A DNA stretch of 64,000 nt from Phytomonospora sp040655735 (GCF_040655735.1 NZ_JBFAKK010000003.1:496001-560000); one strand, 5' to 3'. Positions 8,487 through 19,193 are shown, numbered from the stretch's first letter. Program-made: numbers and translations. Notes: generated from the letters alone by a model not told the origin.

Positions 8487-11045
8487 CTAGGAATCCAGCA
8501 GCATCGCGCAGTGGATGAACCCGAGGTGAGAGTACGCCTGCGGATGGTTCCCCAGGCCGCGCTCGGCCAGCGGATCCCACTGTTCGGGCAGCAGACCGGT
8601 GGGTCCTGCCTGGTCGACGAGCTGTGTGAACAGTTCCTCGGCGTCGGCGCGTCGCCCGATCTTCAGGTAGGCCTCGATGAGCCAGGCCGCGCAGATCAGG
8701 AAGCCGCCCTCGACTCCCGGCAGACCGTCGTCGCGACGGTAGCGGTAGACCGCCGACCCCGAACGCAACGCCGCCTCGGTCGCCTCGACCGTGTCGATGA
8801 AGCGCTGGTCGCTCGGGTCGAGCAGCCCGGTCAGACCGATCCACAGCGTCGCGGCGTCCAGGTCGGGCTCGCCGTAGGCGGCGGTGTAGGTCCGCAGGTT
8901 CTCGTTCCAGCCGTGCTCGAGAACGTTCTCGGCGATCGTGTCGCGCAGCGCCGCCCAGTTCTCCTTGCGCGGCAGGCCGTGGTTGTCGGCCAGGTAGATC
9001 GCCTTGGTGATGGTGTACCAGCACATGACCTTCGAGTACACGTGGTGCCTCGGCGGGCGCGGCGCCTCCCACAGGCCGTGGTCGGGCTCGTGCCAGCGGC
9101 GCTCGACGGCGTCGGCCATCGCCAGGATGACCTCCGACTCGAAGTCGCTGAGGCCGCCGCGCAGGTCGGCGACCGCCGCGACGAGGTCGGCCACCGGGCC
9201 GAACACGTCGAGCTGGACCTGCTTGTTCGCCGAGTTGTTCACCCGCACCGGCCGCGAACCGGCGTAACCGGGCAGCGTGTCGATGATCCCCTCGGGAGGC
9301 AGCGGAAGACCGTCGATCGTGTACAGCGGCGACAGCCACTCCGGGTGCCCGGCCGTGGTCTCGATGACGTGCGCGCACCACTTGAGGAAGTTCTCCGCCT
9401 CGTGCAGCGACCCCAGCTCGACCAGCGCCCGCGCGGTCATCGAACCGTCCCGGAACCAGCAGAAGCGGTAGTCCCAGTTGCGCACGCCGCCCAGCTCCTC
9501 GGGCAGCGAGGTCGTCGCCGCCGCCAGGATCGCCCCGGTCGGCTCGAAGCACAGCCCGCGCAGCGTCAGCGCGCTGCGCATGACCATGTCCCGCTTGAGC
9601 TTCGGCAGCTTCAGCTTCGCCGCCCACTCCTGCCAGGCGTCCTCGTTTCCACTGCGGCGCTCGTCGATCGAGGCCGCCGAGGCCTTGAGGTCGTTGGAAC
9701 CGGCCCGCATCTCCAGCACGACCCGCCCGCCCAGCTCGTTCAGGTCGACCAGCGCGGTGGCCGTGTCGTTCTGCCCGTCGGAGGCGACCTCCCAGTCGAC
9801 ACCGGGGGAGCGCAGCACCAGCGGCTCGTTGTAGCCCAGCATCAGCAGGCCCTCGCCCAGCGGCTGGAGCCGCACGGGAAGGCTGCCGAACTCCGGCCTC
9901 GGCGCGAACTCGACCTTCGCGACGGTGTTGCCCGTCAGCTCCCGGACCAGCGTCGTGGTGTGGGCGTCGCCGGCCCGCAGTTCGGTTCCGTCCAGCCAGT
10001 CGGTGACCGTCAGACCCGACCAGCGCGTCTCGACGCTCATCGTCTCGTGCTTGTAGCGCTGCCCCAGCGGCAGACCGCCCTTGGCCGGCCCGACCGTGAA
10101 GTGCCCGGCCGTGGTGCCGCCGAGCAGGTCGGCGAACAGCGCGCCCGAGTCCGGCTTCGGGTGGCACATCCAGGTGATCCGCGCCTCCGGGCTGACCAGC
10201 GCGTTCGCGGCGCCGTCGGCGAGCATCGAGTGGCGCTCGATCAGCACCGACTGCTCGCCGTACAGCCACGAGCGCCGCGTCTGGAGGAGCGTCGCCAGCA
10301 GCTGCGCGACCTCGTAGGTGTCGTCCACGCGGAACTGCGCCAGCGAGTTCCCCTCACCGACCCGCACGCCCATGTCGGGGCCGTGCAGGTGCGCGAAGGC
10401 GTTCTCGTCGGTGACGTCGTCGCCGATGAACAGCACCGCGGAGGCGCCGAGCTGCTGCCGCAGCGAGTCCAGCGCGGTGCCCTTGTGGGTGGTCATCACC
10501 GACAGGTCGATGACCTCCTTGCCCTCGGTCGTCTGCACGTCGGGCCAGCCGCCGGGCCCGGCGTTGACGGCCGCGAGGACCTCGGCGGCCACCGGCCGCG
10601 GCGCGGTCCGGGTGTGCACGGCGATCCCGGCGGGTTTGGGCTCCAGGCGGATGCCCTCCTTGTCCCGCGCGATGTCGGCGATGGCCGCGCTGATCTTGTC
10701 GCGGAGCGCCACCTGCTCGGAGGTGAGCGCGTGGGTGAAACTCACGTCGAACTCGGAACCGTGGCTGCCGACCAGATGGATCTCGCTCGGCAGCCGGGAC
10801 AGCGCCGCCAGGTCGCGCAGCGCGCGGCCGGAGATGACCGCGACCTTCGTCTGCGGGAGAGTCGCCAGGGCGCGCAGCGCCGCGACGGTCTCGGGTAGAG
10901 GGGTGGCCTTCGCAGGGTCGGTGACGATGGGCGCGAGGGTGCCGTCATAGTCACAGGCCACCAGCAGCTGTGGCGTTCTCGCCAGCGCCGCCAGTGACGA
11001 GCGGAGGTCGGCGTCCATGGAGGACGTCATAATGGTCTCGGTCAT
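8487..11045 (-). CDS. otsB: trehalose-6-phosphate phosphatase / GH15 family fusion
   Basis: An 852-residue fusion. Start is the ATG at 11045, preceded by an AGGAG box 9 bases away. Residues ~20-270 are an OtsB-type HAD phosphatase: DYDGTLAP with the nucleophile Asp at residue 32, ISGRALRDL, GSHG, and GDDVTDENAF. Residues ~285-852 are a glycoside hydrolase family 15 (glucoamylase/trehalase-type) catalytic domain with WDYRFCWFRDGS, GIIDTLPGYAGSRPVRVNN and LLPEQWDP. The first domain dephosphorylates trehalose-6-P to trehalose; mycobacterial GH15 trehalases suggest the second may hydrolyse trehalose, but maltosidic substrates are possible. It lies just downstream of otsA. Confidence 0.85.
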   Translation of the reverse strand: MTETIMTSSMDADLRSSLAALARTPQLLVACDYDGTLAPIVTDPAKATPLPETVAALRALATLPQTKVAVISGRALRDLAALSRLPSEIHLVGSHGSEFDVSFTHALTSEQVALRDKISAAIADIARDKEGIRLEPKPAGIAVHTRTAPRPVAAEVLAAVNAGPGGWPDVQTTEGKEVIDLSVMTTHKGTALDSLRQQLGASAVLFIGDDVTDENAFAHLHGPDMGVRVGEGNSLAQFRVDDTYEVAQLLATLLQTRRSWLYGEQSVLIERHSMLADGAANALVSPEARITWMCHPKPDSGALFADLLGGTTAGHFTVGPAKGGLPLGQRYKHETMSVETRWSGLTVTDWLDGTELRAGDAHTTTLVRELTGNTVAKVEFAPRPEFGSLPVRLQPLGEGLLMLGYNEPLVLRSPGVDWEVASDGQNDTATALVDLNELGGRVVLEMRAGSNDLKASAASIDERRSGNEDAWQEWAAKLKLPKLKRDMVMRSALTLRGLCFEPTGAILAAATTSLPEELGGVRNWDYRFCWFRDGSMTARALVELGSLHEAENFLKWCAHVIETTAGHPEWLSPLYTIDGLPLPPEGIIDTLPGYAGSRPVRVNNSANKQVQLDVFGPVADLVAAVADLRGGLSDFESEVILAMADAVERRWHEPDHGLWEAPRPPRHHVYSKVMCWYTITKAIYLADNHGLPRKENWAALRDTIAENVLEHGWNENLRTYTAAYGEPDLDAATLWIGLTGLLDPSDQRFIDTVEATEAALRSGSAVYRYRRDDGLPGVEGGFLICAAWLIEAYLKIGRRADAEELFTQLVDQAGPTGLLPEQWDPLAERGLGNHPQAYSHLGFIHCAMLLDS

Positions 11046-11132
11046 GCCTTCAGGCTCCTGCGGGCGTGTCGAGATCACCCGCGTGGTCGTTCACTTCGGC
11101 GGGCGATAGATCGTTTCGGACATGTTCAACGG

Positions 11133-12587
11133 TTATTGCGGCTTTGTTTCAATATTGCCGGGATTGTACGCGGTAGCCGCCTGCGGAACGCCGAGCGCGG
11201 TCAGGAAGGCGCTCGCCCAATGCCGGACATCGTGTCCGCGAAGATACCGCCGCATGGTTCGCATCCTCCGGACGCGGTCGACGGTATCGGCGTTGATGGC
11301 GTTCATAAGGGTGGTTTTCAGCCCGTCCAGGTCGTGCGGGTTGACCTGATAGGCCTGCCGCAGATCCCCGGCCGCCCCGGCGAACTCCGACAGGACCAGC
11401 GCCCCGCCGAGGTCGGTGCGCGAGGCGACGTACTCCTTGGCGACCAGGTTCATGCCGTCGCGCAGTGGGGTCACCATCATGACGTCGGCGGTCAGGTACA
11501 GCGCGGCGAGTTCCGCCCGGCTGTAGGACTGGTGGAGGTAGTGGATGGCGGGGAGTCCTACCCGGCCGAAATCACCGTTGATCCGGCCGACCTCGCGCTC
11601 CACGGCCGCGCGCAGCGTTTTGTAGTGTTCGACGCGCTCCCGGCTCGGTGTGGCGACCTGCACCATCACCGCGTCGGGCACCCGGAGGCGGCCTTCGGCC
11701 AGCAGCTCGCGGAACGCCTTCAATCGTTGCTCAATGCCCTTGGTGTAGTCCAGTCGGTCGACCCCCAGGATCAGCGTTCGGGGGTCGCCGAGCTCGGCCC
11801 GGATCTCCTTGGCCCGGCGCTGCACGGCCCCGCTGACCGCGGTGGCCTCCATCTCGGCGACGTCGATGGAGATCGGGAAGGCGTCGGCGCGTACGGTCCG
11901 GCCGCCGATCTCGACCTCCTTGCCGCGCGGCTTGAGGTCGAGCAGGTGGCGGGTCAGGCGCAGGAAGTTCTGCGCGGCCAGCGGGCGCTGGAAGCCGACG
12001 AGGTCGGCGCCGAGCAGGCCGTCGAGCAGTTCGAGCCGCTTGGGCAGCTGCATGAACAGCTCCACCGGCGGGAAGGGGATGTGCAGGAAGAAGCCGATCC
12101 GCACGTCGGGGCGCAGCCTGCGCAGCATCGCCGGGACGAGCTGGAGCTGGTAGTCCTGTACCCACACGACGGCGTGCTGGGCGGCGACCTCGGCGGCGCG
12201 CTCGGCGAAGCGGCGGTTGACGCGGACGTAGGCGTCCCACCAGCTGCGGTGGTAGCTGGGCGGCTCGACGGCGTCGTGGTAGAGCGGCCACAGGGTGGCG
12301 TTGGAGAAGCCCTCGTAGTACGAGGCCAGTTCGTCGGCGCTGAGCGGGACCGGGCTCAGGCGCATGCCGTCGAGCTCGAAGGGCTCGGGTGCTTCGCCGT
12401 TGCCGCCGGCCCAGCCGATCCAGGTGCCCTTCTCGTTCTGCAGGACGGGTTTGAGCGCGGTGACCAAGCCCCCTGGGCTCTGCCTCCACTCACGGCCGTC
12501 CTCGGTCATTACCTCGTCGACGGGCAGTCGGTTGGCGACCACGACAAAAGGCGCACCTTTGTCGGTTTGACCGCTTTTAGGAGACAC
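11133..12587 (-). CDS. otsA: alpha,alpha-trehalose-phosphate synthase (UDP/GDP/ADP-glucose-forming)
   Basis: A 484-residue GT20 glycosyltransferase, the usual length. GTG start at 12587 with a GAGGAGGAA box 7 bases upstream. Visible family motifs in order: VVVANRLPV, SPGGLVTAL, WIGWAGG, the acceptor-site segment HIPFPPVELF, VDRLDYTKGIEQR with the nucleotide-sugar-binding Arg and Lys, RDGMNLVAKEYVA, and LSEFAGAA. It makes trehalose-6-phosphate from a nucleotide-glucose and glucose-6-P. Its stop is 87 bases upstream of the OtsB-GH15 gene, so synthase and phosphatase are probably co-transcribed. Role: osmoprotection and storage sugar. Confidence 0.95.
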   Translation of the reverse strand: MSPKSGQTDKGAPFVVVANRLPVDEVMTEDGREWRQSPGGLVTALKPVLQNEKGTWIGWAGGNGEAPEPFELDGMRLSPVPLSADELASYYEGFSNATLWPLYHDAVEPPSYHRSWWDAYVRVNRRFAERAAEVAAQHAVVWVQDYQLQLVPAMLRRLRPDVRIGFFLHIPFPPVELFMQLPKRLELLDGLLGADLVGFQRPLAAQNFLRLTRHLLDLKPRGKEVEIGGRTVRADAFPISIDVAEMEATAVSGAVQRRAKEIRAELGDPRTLILGVDRLDYTKGIEQRLKAFRELLAEGRLRVPDAVMVQVATPSRERVEHYKTLRAAVEREVGRINGDFGRVGLPAIHYLHQSYSRAELAALYLTADVMMVTPLRDGMNLVAKEYVASRTDLGGALVLSEFAGAAGDLRQAYQVNPHDLDGLKTTLMNAINADTVDRVRRMRTMRRYLRGHDVRHWASAFLTALGVPQAATAYNPGNIETKPQ

Positions 12588-12731
12588 GGGCTGGTTCCTC
12601 CTCGATCATTCGCATGCGTGGCGTGACGAGCCTACTGGCGCACGGTGACAGGAGGCGGGACCGTGATGGGAATCCGGCTACGTGATCGTCACGGCCGATC
12701 CTGACGCCGAGTTTAGTGGAGTACCCGATCC

Positions 12732-12760
12732 TTGTCAGCTTGGTTCACTGCCGCTATGGT
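12732..12760 (+). promoter_or_regulatory. sigma70-like promoter of the GntR-ABC operon
   Basis: TTGTCA (12732-12737), a 17-base spacer, TATGGT (12755-12760). This near-consensus pair lies about 40 bases upstream of the gntR start and is the best-looking promoter in the window. Confidence 0.6.
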
Positions 12761-12781
12761 TCATTACATGAGTAACGAACC
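12758..12781 (+). promoter_or_regulatory. operator-like dyad overlapping the -10 box
   Basis: Dyad GGTTCATTAC-ATGA-GTAACGAACC: 10-bp arms with one mismatch around a 4-base centre. It overlaps the -10 box and the expected transcription start, the position of a repressor site. The adjacent gene encodes a YtrA-subfamily GntR repressor, so autoregulation is the natural reading. Confidence 0.55.
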
Positions 12782-12801
12782 GACGAGCCGGGCGGTGGTG
12801 G

Positions 12802-13176
12802 ATGTTCGACGACGGGACGCCGATTTACCAGCAGATCGCCACCCGGATCAAGCGGGACATCCTCGACGGGACCATCGCCGAGGGTGAGCAGGTCATGTCG
12901 ACCAACCAATACGCCGCCTTCTACCGGATCAACCCCGCCACCGCGGCCAAGGGCTTCCACCAGCTGGTCGAGGAGGACGTGCTCCACAAACGGCGCGGCA
13001 TCGGGATGTACGTCACCGAAGGCGCCCGGGAGCGGCTGCTGGCCCAGCGCCGGGCGCGCTTCTTCGTCGAGGTGGTCGAACCGATGGCCGCCGAGGCGAC
13101 CCTGCTCGGTGTACCCCTCGCCGACATCTTCTCGCACCTTGAAGAGCTGGAGACCCAGAAGAGGCGCATGCGATGA
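12802..13176 (+). CDS. GntR family (YtrA subfamily) transcriptional repressor
   Basis: A 124-residue regulator. Residues ~5-75 are the GntR winged helix (PIYQQIATRIKRDILDGTIAEGEQVMST, then NPATAAKGFHQLVEEDVLHKRRGIGMYV). The short ~45-residue C-terminal part lacks the effector-binding domain of larger GntR proteins, typical of the YtrA subfamily, whose genes head ABC transporter operons. The stop overlaps the ABC ATPase start (ATGA). An operator-like dyad covers the promoter upstream, suggesting self-repression, relieved by a cell-envelope-active signal in better-known relatives. Confidence 0.9.
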   Translation: MFDDGTPIYQQIATRIKRDILDGTIAEGEQVMSTNQYAAFYRINPATAAKGFHQLVEEDVLHKRRGIGMYVTEGARERLLAQRRARFFVEVVEPMAAEATLLGVPLADIFSHLEELETQKRRMR

Positions 13177-14069
13177 ACCCCTCCTTCGAAGAGCCGAACA
13201 ATGTCGTGGAGGTCGACGACCTGCGCGTCTCCTACGGCGACGTCACCGCCCTGGAAGGCGTCTCGCTGACCCTTGAGGCGAACAAGATCTACGGCCTGAT
13301 CGGCCGCAACGGATCGGGCAAGACCAGCCTCATGTCCGTACTGGCGGCCTTCCGCCGCCCCGACTCGGGCCAAGTCCGCGTCGAGGGCCGCGACCCCTAC
13401 GAGGACGCCGAACTCGCCTCGCGCATCTGCCTGATCCGCGAGAGCGGCGACCTGCCCACGGCGAAGGTCCGGCAGATCCTGTCGATGATCGCGCGGCTTC
13501 GCCCCGACTGGGACGAGGCCCTCGCCCAGCGTCTGCTCGCCCGTTTCAAGGTTCCGGCCGACCGGAATGTGATGAAGCTCTCCCGCGGCATGAAGTCGGC
13601 CCTCGGGTGCGTCATCGGCCTCGCGTCGCGGGCCCCGCTGACCATGTTCGACGAGTCCTACCTCGGCATGGACGCCCCCGCCCGCTACATCTTCATCGAA
13701 GAACTGCTCGCCGACTACGTCGAGCACCCGCGGACCTTCATCGTCTCCACCCACCTCATCGAGGAGTTCGCCCGCCTCTTCGAGGAGATCCTGATCATCG
13801 ACAAGGGCCGGCTGATCGTCCACGACACCGTCGACACCCTCCGCGAGCGCGGGGTGGCCCTCAGCGGCCCCGCCGAGATCGTCGACCGCTTCGCACTGGG
13901 CCTTGAGGTGCTCGGCGAGCACACGCTCGGCCGGACCAAGCAGATCACCGTCTACTGCCACCCCGGCGACGACCTGCGCCGACAGGCCAAGGCCGCCGGC
14001 CTCGAACTGGGCGCGCTGCCGCTGCAGGACCTCTTCGTGCACCTGACCACTCGGGAGGACGCCCCGTGA
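13173..14069 (+). CDS. ABC transporter ATP-binding protein
   Basis: A 298-residue ABC ATPase. Walker A GRNGSGKT at residues ~44-51, a degenerate signature LSRGMKSALG instead of LSGGQ, Walker B LTMFDES with the catalytic Glu, and a switch His in IVSTHLIEE. The last ~80 residues form an accessory domain. The YtrB/BcrA-like sequence and the operon (GntR repressor upstream, membrane protein downstream, both with 4-base overlaps) point to an antibiotic- or lipid-responsive exporter, possibly resistance. Substrate unknown. Confidence 0.88.
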   Translation: MNPSFEEPNNVVEVDDLRVSYGDVTALEGVSLTLEANKIYGLIGRNGSGKTSLMSVLAAFRRPDSGQVRVEGRDPYEDAELASRICLIRESGDLPTAKVRQILSMIARLRPDWDEALAQRLLARFKVPADRNVMKLSRGMKSALGCVIGLASRAPLTMFDESYLGMDAPARYIFIEELLADYVEHPRTFIVSTHLIEEFARLFEEILIIDKGRLIVHDTVDTLRERGVALSGPAEIVDRFALGLEVLGEHTLGRTKQITVYCHPGDDLRRQAKAAGLELGALPLQDLFVHLTTREDAP

Positions 14070-14821
14070 CCGCCGTCATCTCCGATCGCGGGCACCGCGT
14101 GCGCCGCCTGCGCGGCCTGTGGCCCACCTACCAGGGCATATTGCTGGGAAACCTCTGGTATCTCGGCTTCTGGGCGGTGCTGATCGTCGTCTACACCGGC
14201 ATCGCGCTGGGGATCTGGCTGTGGGGCTCCACCGACATCAGCCTGTGGGAGACCTCGACGAACTCGACCAAGGGCACCATGGCGGCCGTCGGCGTGATGC
14301 TGGCGCCGGCCTTCCTGCCGATACTGGTCGCCGCCGGGTTGACGCGCCGGTCCTTCGTGGCCGCCGCGTCGGCCGCGCTGGCGACGCTCGCGGCGGGGTC
14401 GTCGCTGCTGGTGGCGCTCGGGTTCGTCGTCGAGCGATGGATCTACGCGGCCAACGAGATTCCCGGCACGCTGCAGAACGAGCACCTCTACGACGACACC
14501 TCCCAGCTGCACCTGGTCTTCGTCGAGAGTCTCCTGCTCCAGCTGGCCTACGCGGTCTCGGGGGCCCTGATCGGCCTGTGCTTCTACCGCTTCGGCGCCT
14601 TTCGCGGGATCCTGCTGATCCTGCCGTGTTCGGTCCTGGCGGCGAGCACGGAGGCGCTCATCACCGGCGGGACCTGGTTCGGCCCGGAGGTGGGCGCGGC
14701 GCTCGGCGCGGGCTGGCCGAGCTGGGCGCTGATCGTGGTGCCGGCCGCGGCGATCGCGGTGGGGCTGCTGATCGTGCGGGCACTGGCGATCGGCGCGGCC
14801 GTGCGGCCCCGCAAGACCTGA
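14066..14821 (+). CDS. ABC transporter permease-like membrane protein
   Basis: A 251-residue integral membrane protein with about six hydrophobic segments (for example residues ~34-60, 70-95, 98-125, 160-180, 185-205 and 220-245). No family motif is recognisable beyond its membrane nature. It starts inside the stop of the ABC ATPase gene (ATGA) and is the expected membrane partner of that ATPase in a GntR-ABC-permease operon. Confidence 0.75.
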   Translation: MTAVISDRGHRVRRLRGLWPTYQGILLGNLWYLGFWAVLIVVYTGIALGIWLWGSTDISLWETSTNSTKGTMAAVGVMLAPAFLPILVAAGLTRRSFVAAASAALATLAAGSSLLVALGFVVERWIYAANEIPGTLQNEHLYDDTSQLHLVFVESLLLQLAYAVSGALIGLCFYRFGAFRGILLILPCSVLAASTEALITGGTWFGPEVGAALGAGWPSWALIVVPAAAIAVGLLIVRALAIGAAVRPRKT

Positions 14822-14976
14822 GCGGCCCGGTCCGCCGCGGCGGTGTGACGGCCGTCGCGGCACCGGGATGCCACCTGAGTTGGTGGCCGTGGCGGAGGCT
14901 TGACAAGATTGAGCGGCGTGTCCGCGCGCCGCATCGAGAAGCGACCACCGACCAGCTTTGTGAGGAAGACGCCACC

Positions 14977-16668
<1,692 letters not shown>

Positions 16669-16671
16669 CCC

Positions 16672-17100
16672 ATGGCCCGGTACGTCTACCAATGCCCGCT
16701 GCGCTGGTCCGACATGGACGCGTTCGGTCACGTCAACAACGCGCGCTTCCTCACGCTGTACGAGGAGGCCCGTGTGGCGTTGATGTTCAACGCGGCCAAG
16801 AAGCACGGGCTGGGCTCCTTCGCCGAAGGCGTCGTCATCGCCCGCCACGAGATCGACTACCTGCGTCCGGTGGACTACGGGATCGGCTCGGGCGACGGCG
16901 ACGCCTCCCCGGAGGTGCGCATCGAGCTGTGGGCGAGCGAGATCCGCAACTCGGCGTTCACGGTGGACTACGAGCTCTACGACGACGGCCGGCTCGCCGG
17001 CCGGGCCAAGTCCGTCCTGGTCCCCTTCGACCTCGCCGGAGGCCGCCCGCGCAGGCTCAGCGGCCCCGAACGGGAGTTCCTGGAGGACTGGCGCGGATGA
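16672..17100 (+). CDS. hotdog-fold acyl-CoA thioesterase
   Basis: A 142-residue single hotdog domain of the 4-hydroxybenzoyl-CoA thioesterase type: RWSDMDAFGHVNNARFLTLYEEAR has the catalytic Asp and the HVNN segment of the family. The start is only 3 bases after the ettA stop, and its stop overlaps the next start. From memory the M. tuberculosis order ettA (Rv2477c) - gdh - Rv2475c is related, so this is likely the Rv2475c equivalent. Likely hydrolyses acyl-CoA in the cytosol; physiological substrate unknown. Confidence 0.88.
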   Translation: MARYVYQCPLRWSDMDAFGHVNNARFLTLYEEARVALMFNAAKKHGLGSFAEGVVIARHEIDYLRPVDYGIGSGDGDASPEVRIELWASEIRNSAFTVDYELYDDGRLAGRAKSVLVPFDLAGGRPRRLSGPEREFLEDWRG

Positions 17101-17714
17101 GCCGCGCCGACCCGCCCACCCTGGTCGAGGCGTCCAGCGCCGGCGACGCCGCCGAGTTCGCCGCCCGGGCCATGCGCTTCGGCCCCGACGCCCTCGTCCG
17201 CGTCCGCCCCGCCGGAGACGGCACGGGCAGGCTCTGGACCGTCCTGCCGTTTCGCGTACTGGCGTGCCGGACCGTCGCGACCTCCTTCACCGAGGACGCG
17301 ACGGTCCGCGCCGCCGACCTCCGCCGCCCGCCCGGCTCGGCCGAGATCCCGGCCCGCCACGACGGCGGGTGGCGCACCACCCTCCCGGCCTCCGACGGCG
17401 AGGTCGTCGAAGTCATCCCCGGACCCGAACTCGCCCGCCTCGACCGCGCCGCCGCCGAGACCCTGCGTTCGCGCAGGGGACAGGGCATCGGCGACCGCAG
17501 GCTGCGCGACGCGCTCCTCGACCATGTCGCGGTGACCGTCGTGGCCGGCGACGTCGAGCACGAGGTGCCGCTGAGGTTGGTCGTCGGGCTGCTCCGCATG
17601 GGCCTGCACGATCCGGCCGAACCGGCGCGGGTGCGGCTGTCGGGCCGGCGCGTCGGACTGGAGGGCACGCGGGGCTCAGTGTGGCCCCTCGAAGCCGGGC
17701 TGCGCGTTCTCTAG
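17097..17714 (+). CDS. conserved hypothetical protein coupled to the thioesterase gene
   Basis: A 205-residue protein starting at the ATG in the ATGA overlap with the thioesterase gene. No membrane segment, signal peptide or catalytic motif is seen; it is acidic to neutral with regular alpha/beta alternation. Its position right after a hotdog thioesterase matches M. tuberculosis Rv2474c (a conserved hypothetical of similar size, from memory), so it may be that protein. Function unknown. Confidence 0.7.
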   Translation: MSRADPPTLVEASSAGDAAEFAARAMRFGPDALVRVRPAGDGTGRLWTVLPFRVLACRTVATSFTEDATVRAADLRRPPGSAEIPARHDGGWRTTLPASDGEVVEVIPGPELARLDRAAAETLRSRRGQGIGDRRLRDALLDHVAVTVVAGDVEHEVPLRLVVGLLRMGLHDPAEPARVRLSGRRVGLEGTRGSVWPLEAGLRVL

Positions 17715-17777
17715 CGCCGCAGCCGGTCTCCGGCGAGCGGGCGCTTCCTATGGTGTCACCTCCTAAGGAGGCAAACG

Positions 17778-18254
17778 ATGAAGAAGTTCGTGGCCGTGGG
17801 CGTGCTCGTCCTCGCGGCACTGGCGGCCGGGGCGTGCAACAAGGCGCCCGGGACCGTCGGCCAGCCCGACGTGGGCTCCAGCGGCTCGTCGGCGCCGGCA
17901 CCGGGCGGGTCTCCCGATGACAGCGCCTTCCCGTACCCCGGTGACAGCGGCCTGCCGGGTCGTCCCGGGCCCGGCGATCCCTCGGTTCCGGCCGACGGCC
18001 AACTCAATGTGGTGGTCAAGCTCAGCGGCCTCGGCAAGGCCGTCGCGGTCCACTACGGGATCAACGGCCAGGAGACCAACCTGCGCAGCGCCGACCTTCC
18101 CTGGGGGCAGCAGCTCAAGGCGACCTCCGGCCAGACCGTGACCGTCGGCGGCAGCGCTCCGGCGGGTGAGCTGACGTGCCAGATCCTGGTGAACGGCACG
18201 CAGGCCGTCGCCGACACCGGCCCTCTGCCCCAGTGCAGCTACACGATTCCGTAG
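17778..18254 (+). CDS. secreted lipoprotein of unknown function
   Basis: A 158-residue protein. Signal peptide MKKFVAVGVLVLAALAAGAC with lipobox LAAGAC (Cys ~20) predicts diacylglycerol modification and anchoring outside the cytoplasmic membrane. A Gly/Pro/Ser-rich linker (~residues 25-75) is followed by a small beta-rich domain containing two Cys (ELTCQILVNG and QCSYTIP) that could form a disulfide; it looks like the MmpS-type small beta domain. A strong ribosome binding site (cctaaggaggc) precedes the ATG. Confidence 0.75.
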   Translation: MKKFVAVGVLVLAALAAGACNKAPGTVGQPDVGSSGSSAPAPGGSPDDSAFPYPGDSGLPGRPGPGDPSVPADGQLNVVVKLSGLGKAVAVHYGINGQETNLRSADLPWGQQLKATSGQTVTVGGSAPAGELTCQILVNGTQAVADTGPLPQCSYTIP

Positions 18255-18472
18255 CTCTGCGTGACCCCGGTCACCGGTACGGGTGATTCGCGACGAACGG
18301 CGGGTTCCAGGCGCATGAGCCGGGGATCCGCCGTTCGGTCGGTTTTCGGGTGGATCACGCGTGATCGGGACCGCTGACCCTGGCCAGGGCCCTCTACGCG
18401 CCGGTACGGTTCGGGACGGCGGCCGCACACGGGTCGCCGCTCACGGGAGACGGCAACACCAAGGGGACGGAC

Positions 18473-19132
18473 ATGGCATGGTGGCGCAGCCGCCGGGCGG
18501 GACAGGAAACGGCCGGCGCGAAAAACGACGTGGCGACGACGGAGGAGAACTCCGCCGAGAAGGCCACGGCGGTCAAGGCGGGCGCACCGAAGGTGCCGGC
18601 TCCGCGTGGCGCCGTCGATGACACCGTTCGCGAACAGCGGGTCCCCGACGGGCTCGACCCGAACCTCGCCGCCGACCTCGACCGGCTGACCCGCAACGCG
18701 GTGCAGGCGACAACGGTCCGGCGGCTGACGACCGAGCGCATCACCGCGGCCCTCAAGCGCCTCAAGATCCGCTACCTCACCGACGAGAACGGCGCCGTCC
18801 TGGCGATGTGGGAGCGCCACGTGCTCCAGATCGCCTGCGAGGGCCCCGGCGGGGAGATCCTCGTCCTGCGCGCCCGCGCCTACACCACCGTCGCCCCCGA
18901 GTGGGTAGACCGGGCCTACACCGCGGCCAACGAGTGGAACCGCACCCGCCGCTTCCTCAAGTCCTACGTCGGCGCCGAGACCGAGAGCGGGCAGTTCCCG
19001 CTCTACGGCGAGGTGCAGCTCCCGCTGGTGCCGGGCCTGCACGACGCGCTGCTCGACGAGGTCATCGACTGCGCCGCCGCCGTCTCCGGATCGTGGGCCG
19101 ACTGGCTCTACGACGAGGGCGCGGTGCTCTAA
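18473..19132 (+). CDS. YbjN domain-containing protein
   Basis: A 219-residue cytosolic protein. After a ~50-residue low-complexity Ala/Lys/Glu head, residues ~75-215 match the actinobacterial YbjN fold: RITAALKRLKIRYLTDENGAVLAMW, then ILVLRARAYTTV, WNRTRRFLKSYV and LPLVPGLHDALLDEVI. YbjN proteins resemble type III secretion chaperones and are tied to sensory or stress regulation; actinomycetes carry several of unknown role. A monocistronic unit closed by the hairpin downstream. Confidence 0.75.
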   Translation: MAWWRSRRAGQETAGAKNDVATTEENSAEKATAVKAGAPKVPAPRGAVDDTVREQRVPDGLDPNLAADLDRLTRNAVQATTVRRLTTERITAALKRLKIRYLTDENGAVLAMWERHVLQIACEGPGGEILVLRARAYTTVAPEWVDRAYTAANEWNRTRRFLKSYVGAETESGQFPLYGEVQLPLVPGLHDALLDEVIDCAAAVSGSWADWLYDEGAVL

Positions 19133-19151
19133 AGCCTTCCCCCACCCCCCG

Positions 19152-19193
19152 GTGCCCCGGTCCGACGGATCCCCCTCCGCCGGGCCGGGGCAC
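19152..19193 (+). terminator. terminator hairpin between convergent genes
   Basis: GTGCCCCGG (19152-19160) pairs with CCGGGGCAC (19185-19193) across a GC-rich loop that can extend the stem. It sits between the convergent ybjN-like gene and the M1 peptidase gene, so it can serve both. Confidence 0.55.

Noticed and set aside
14900..14928. TTGACA as a -35 box for ettA
   Set aside because: TTGACA is perfect, but no -10-like hexamer is found 16-19 bases downstream, so a promoter cannot be claimed.
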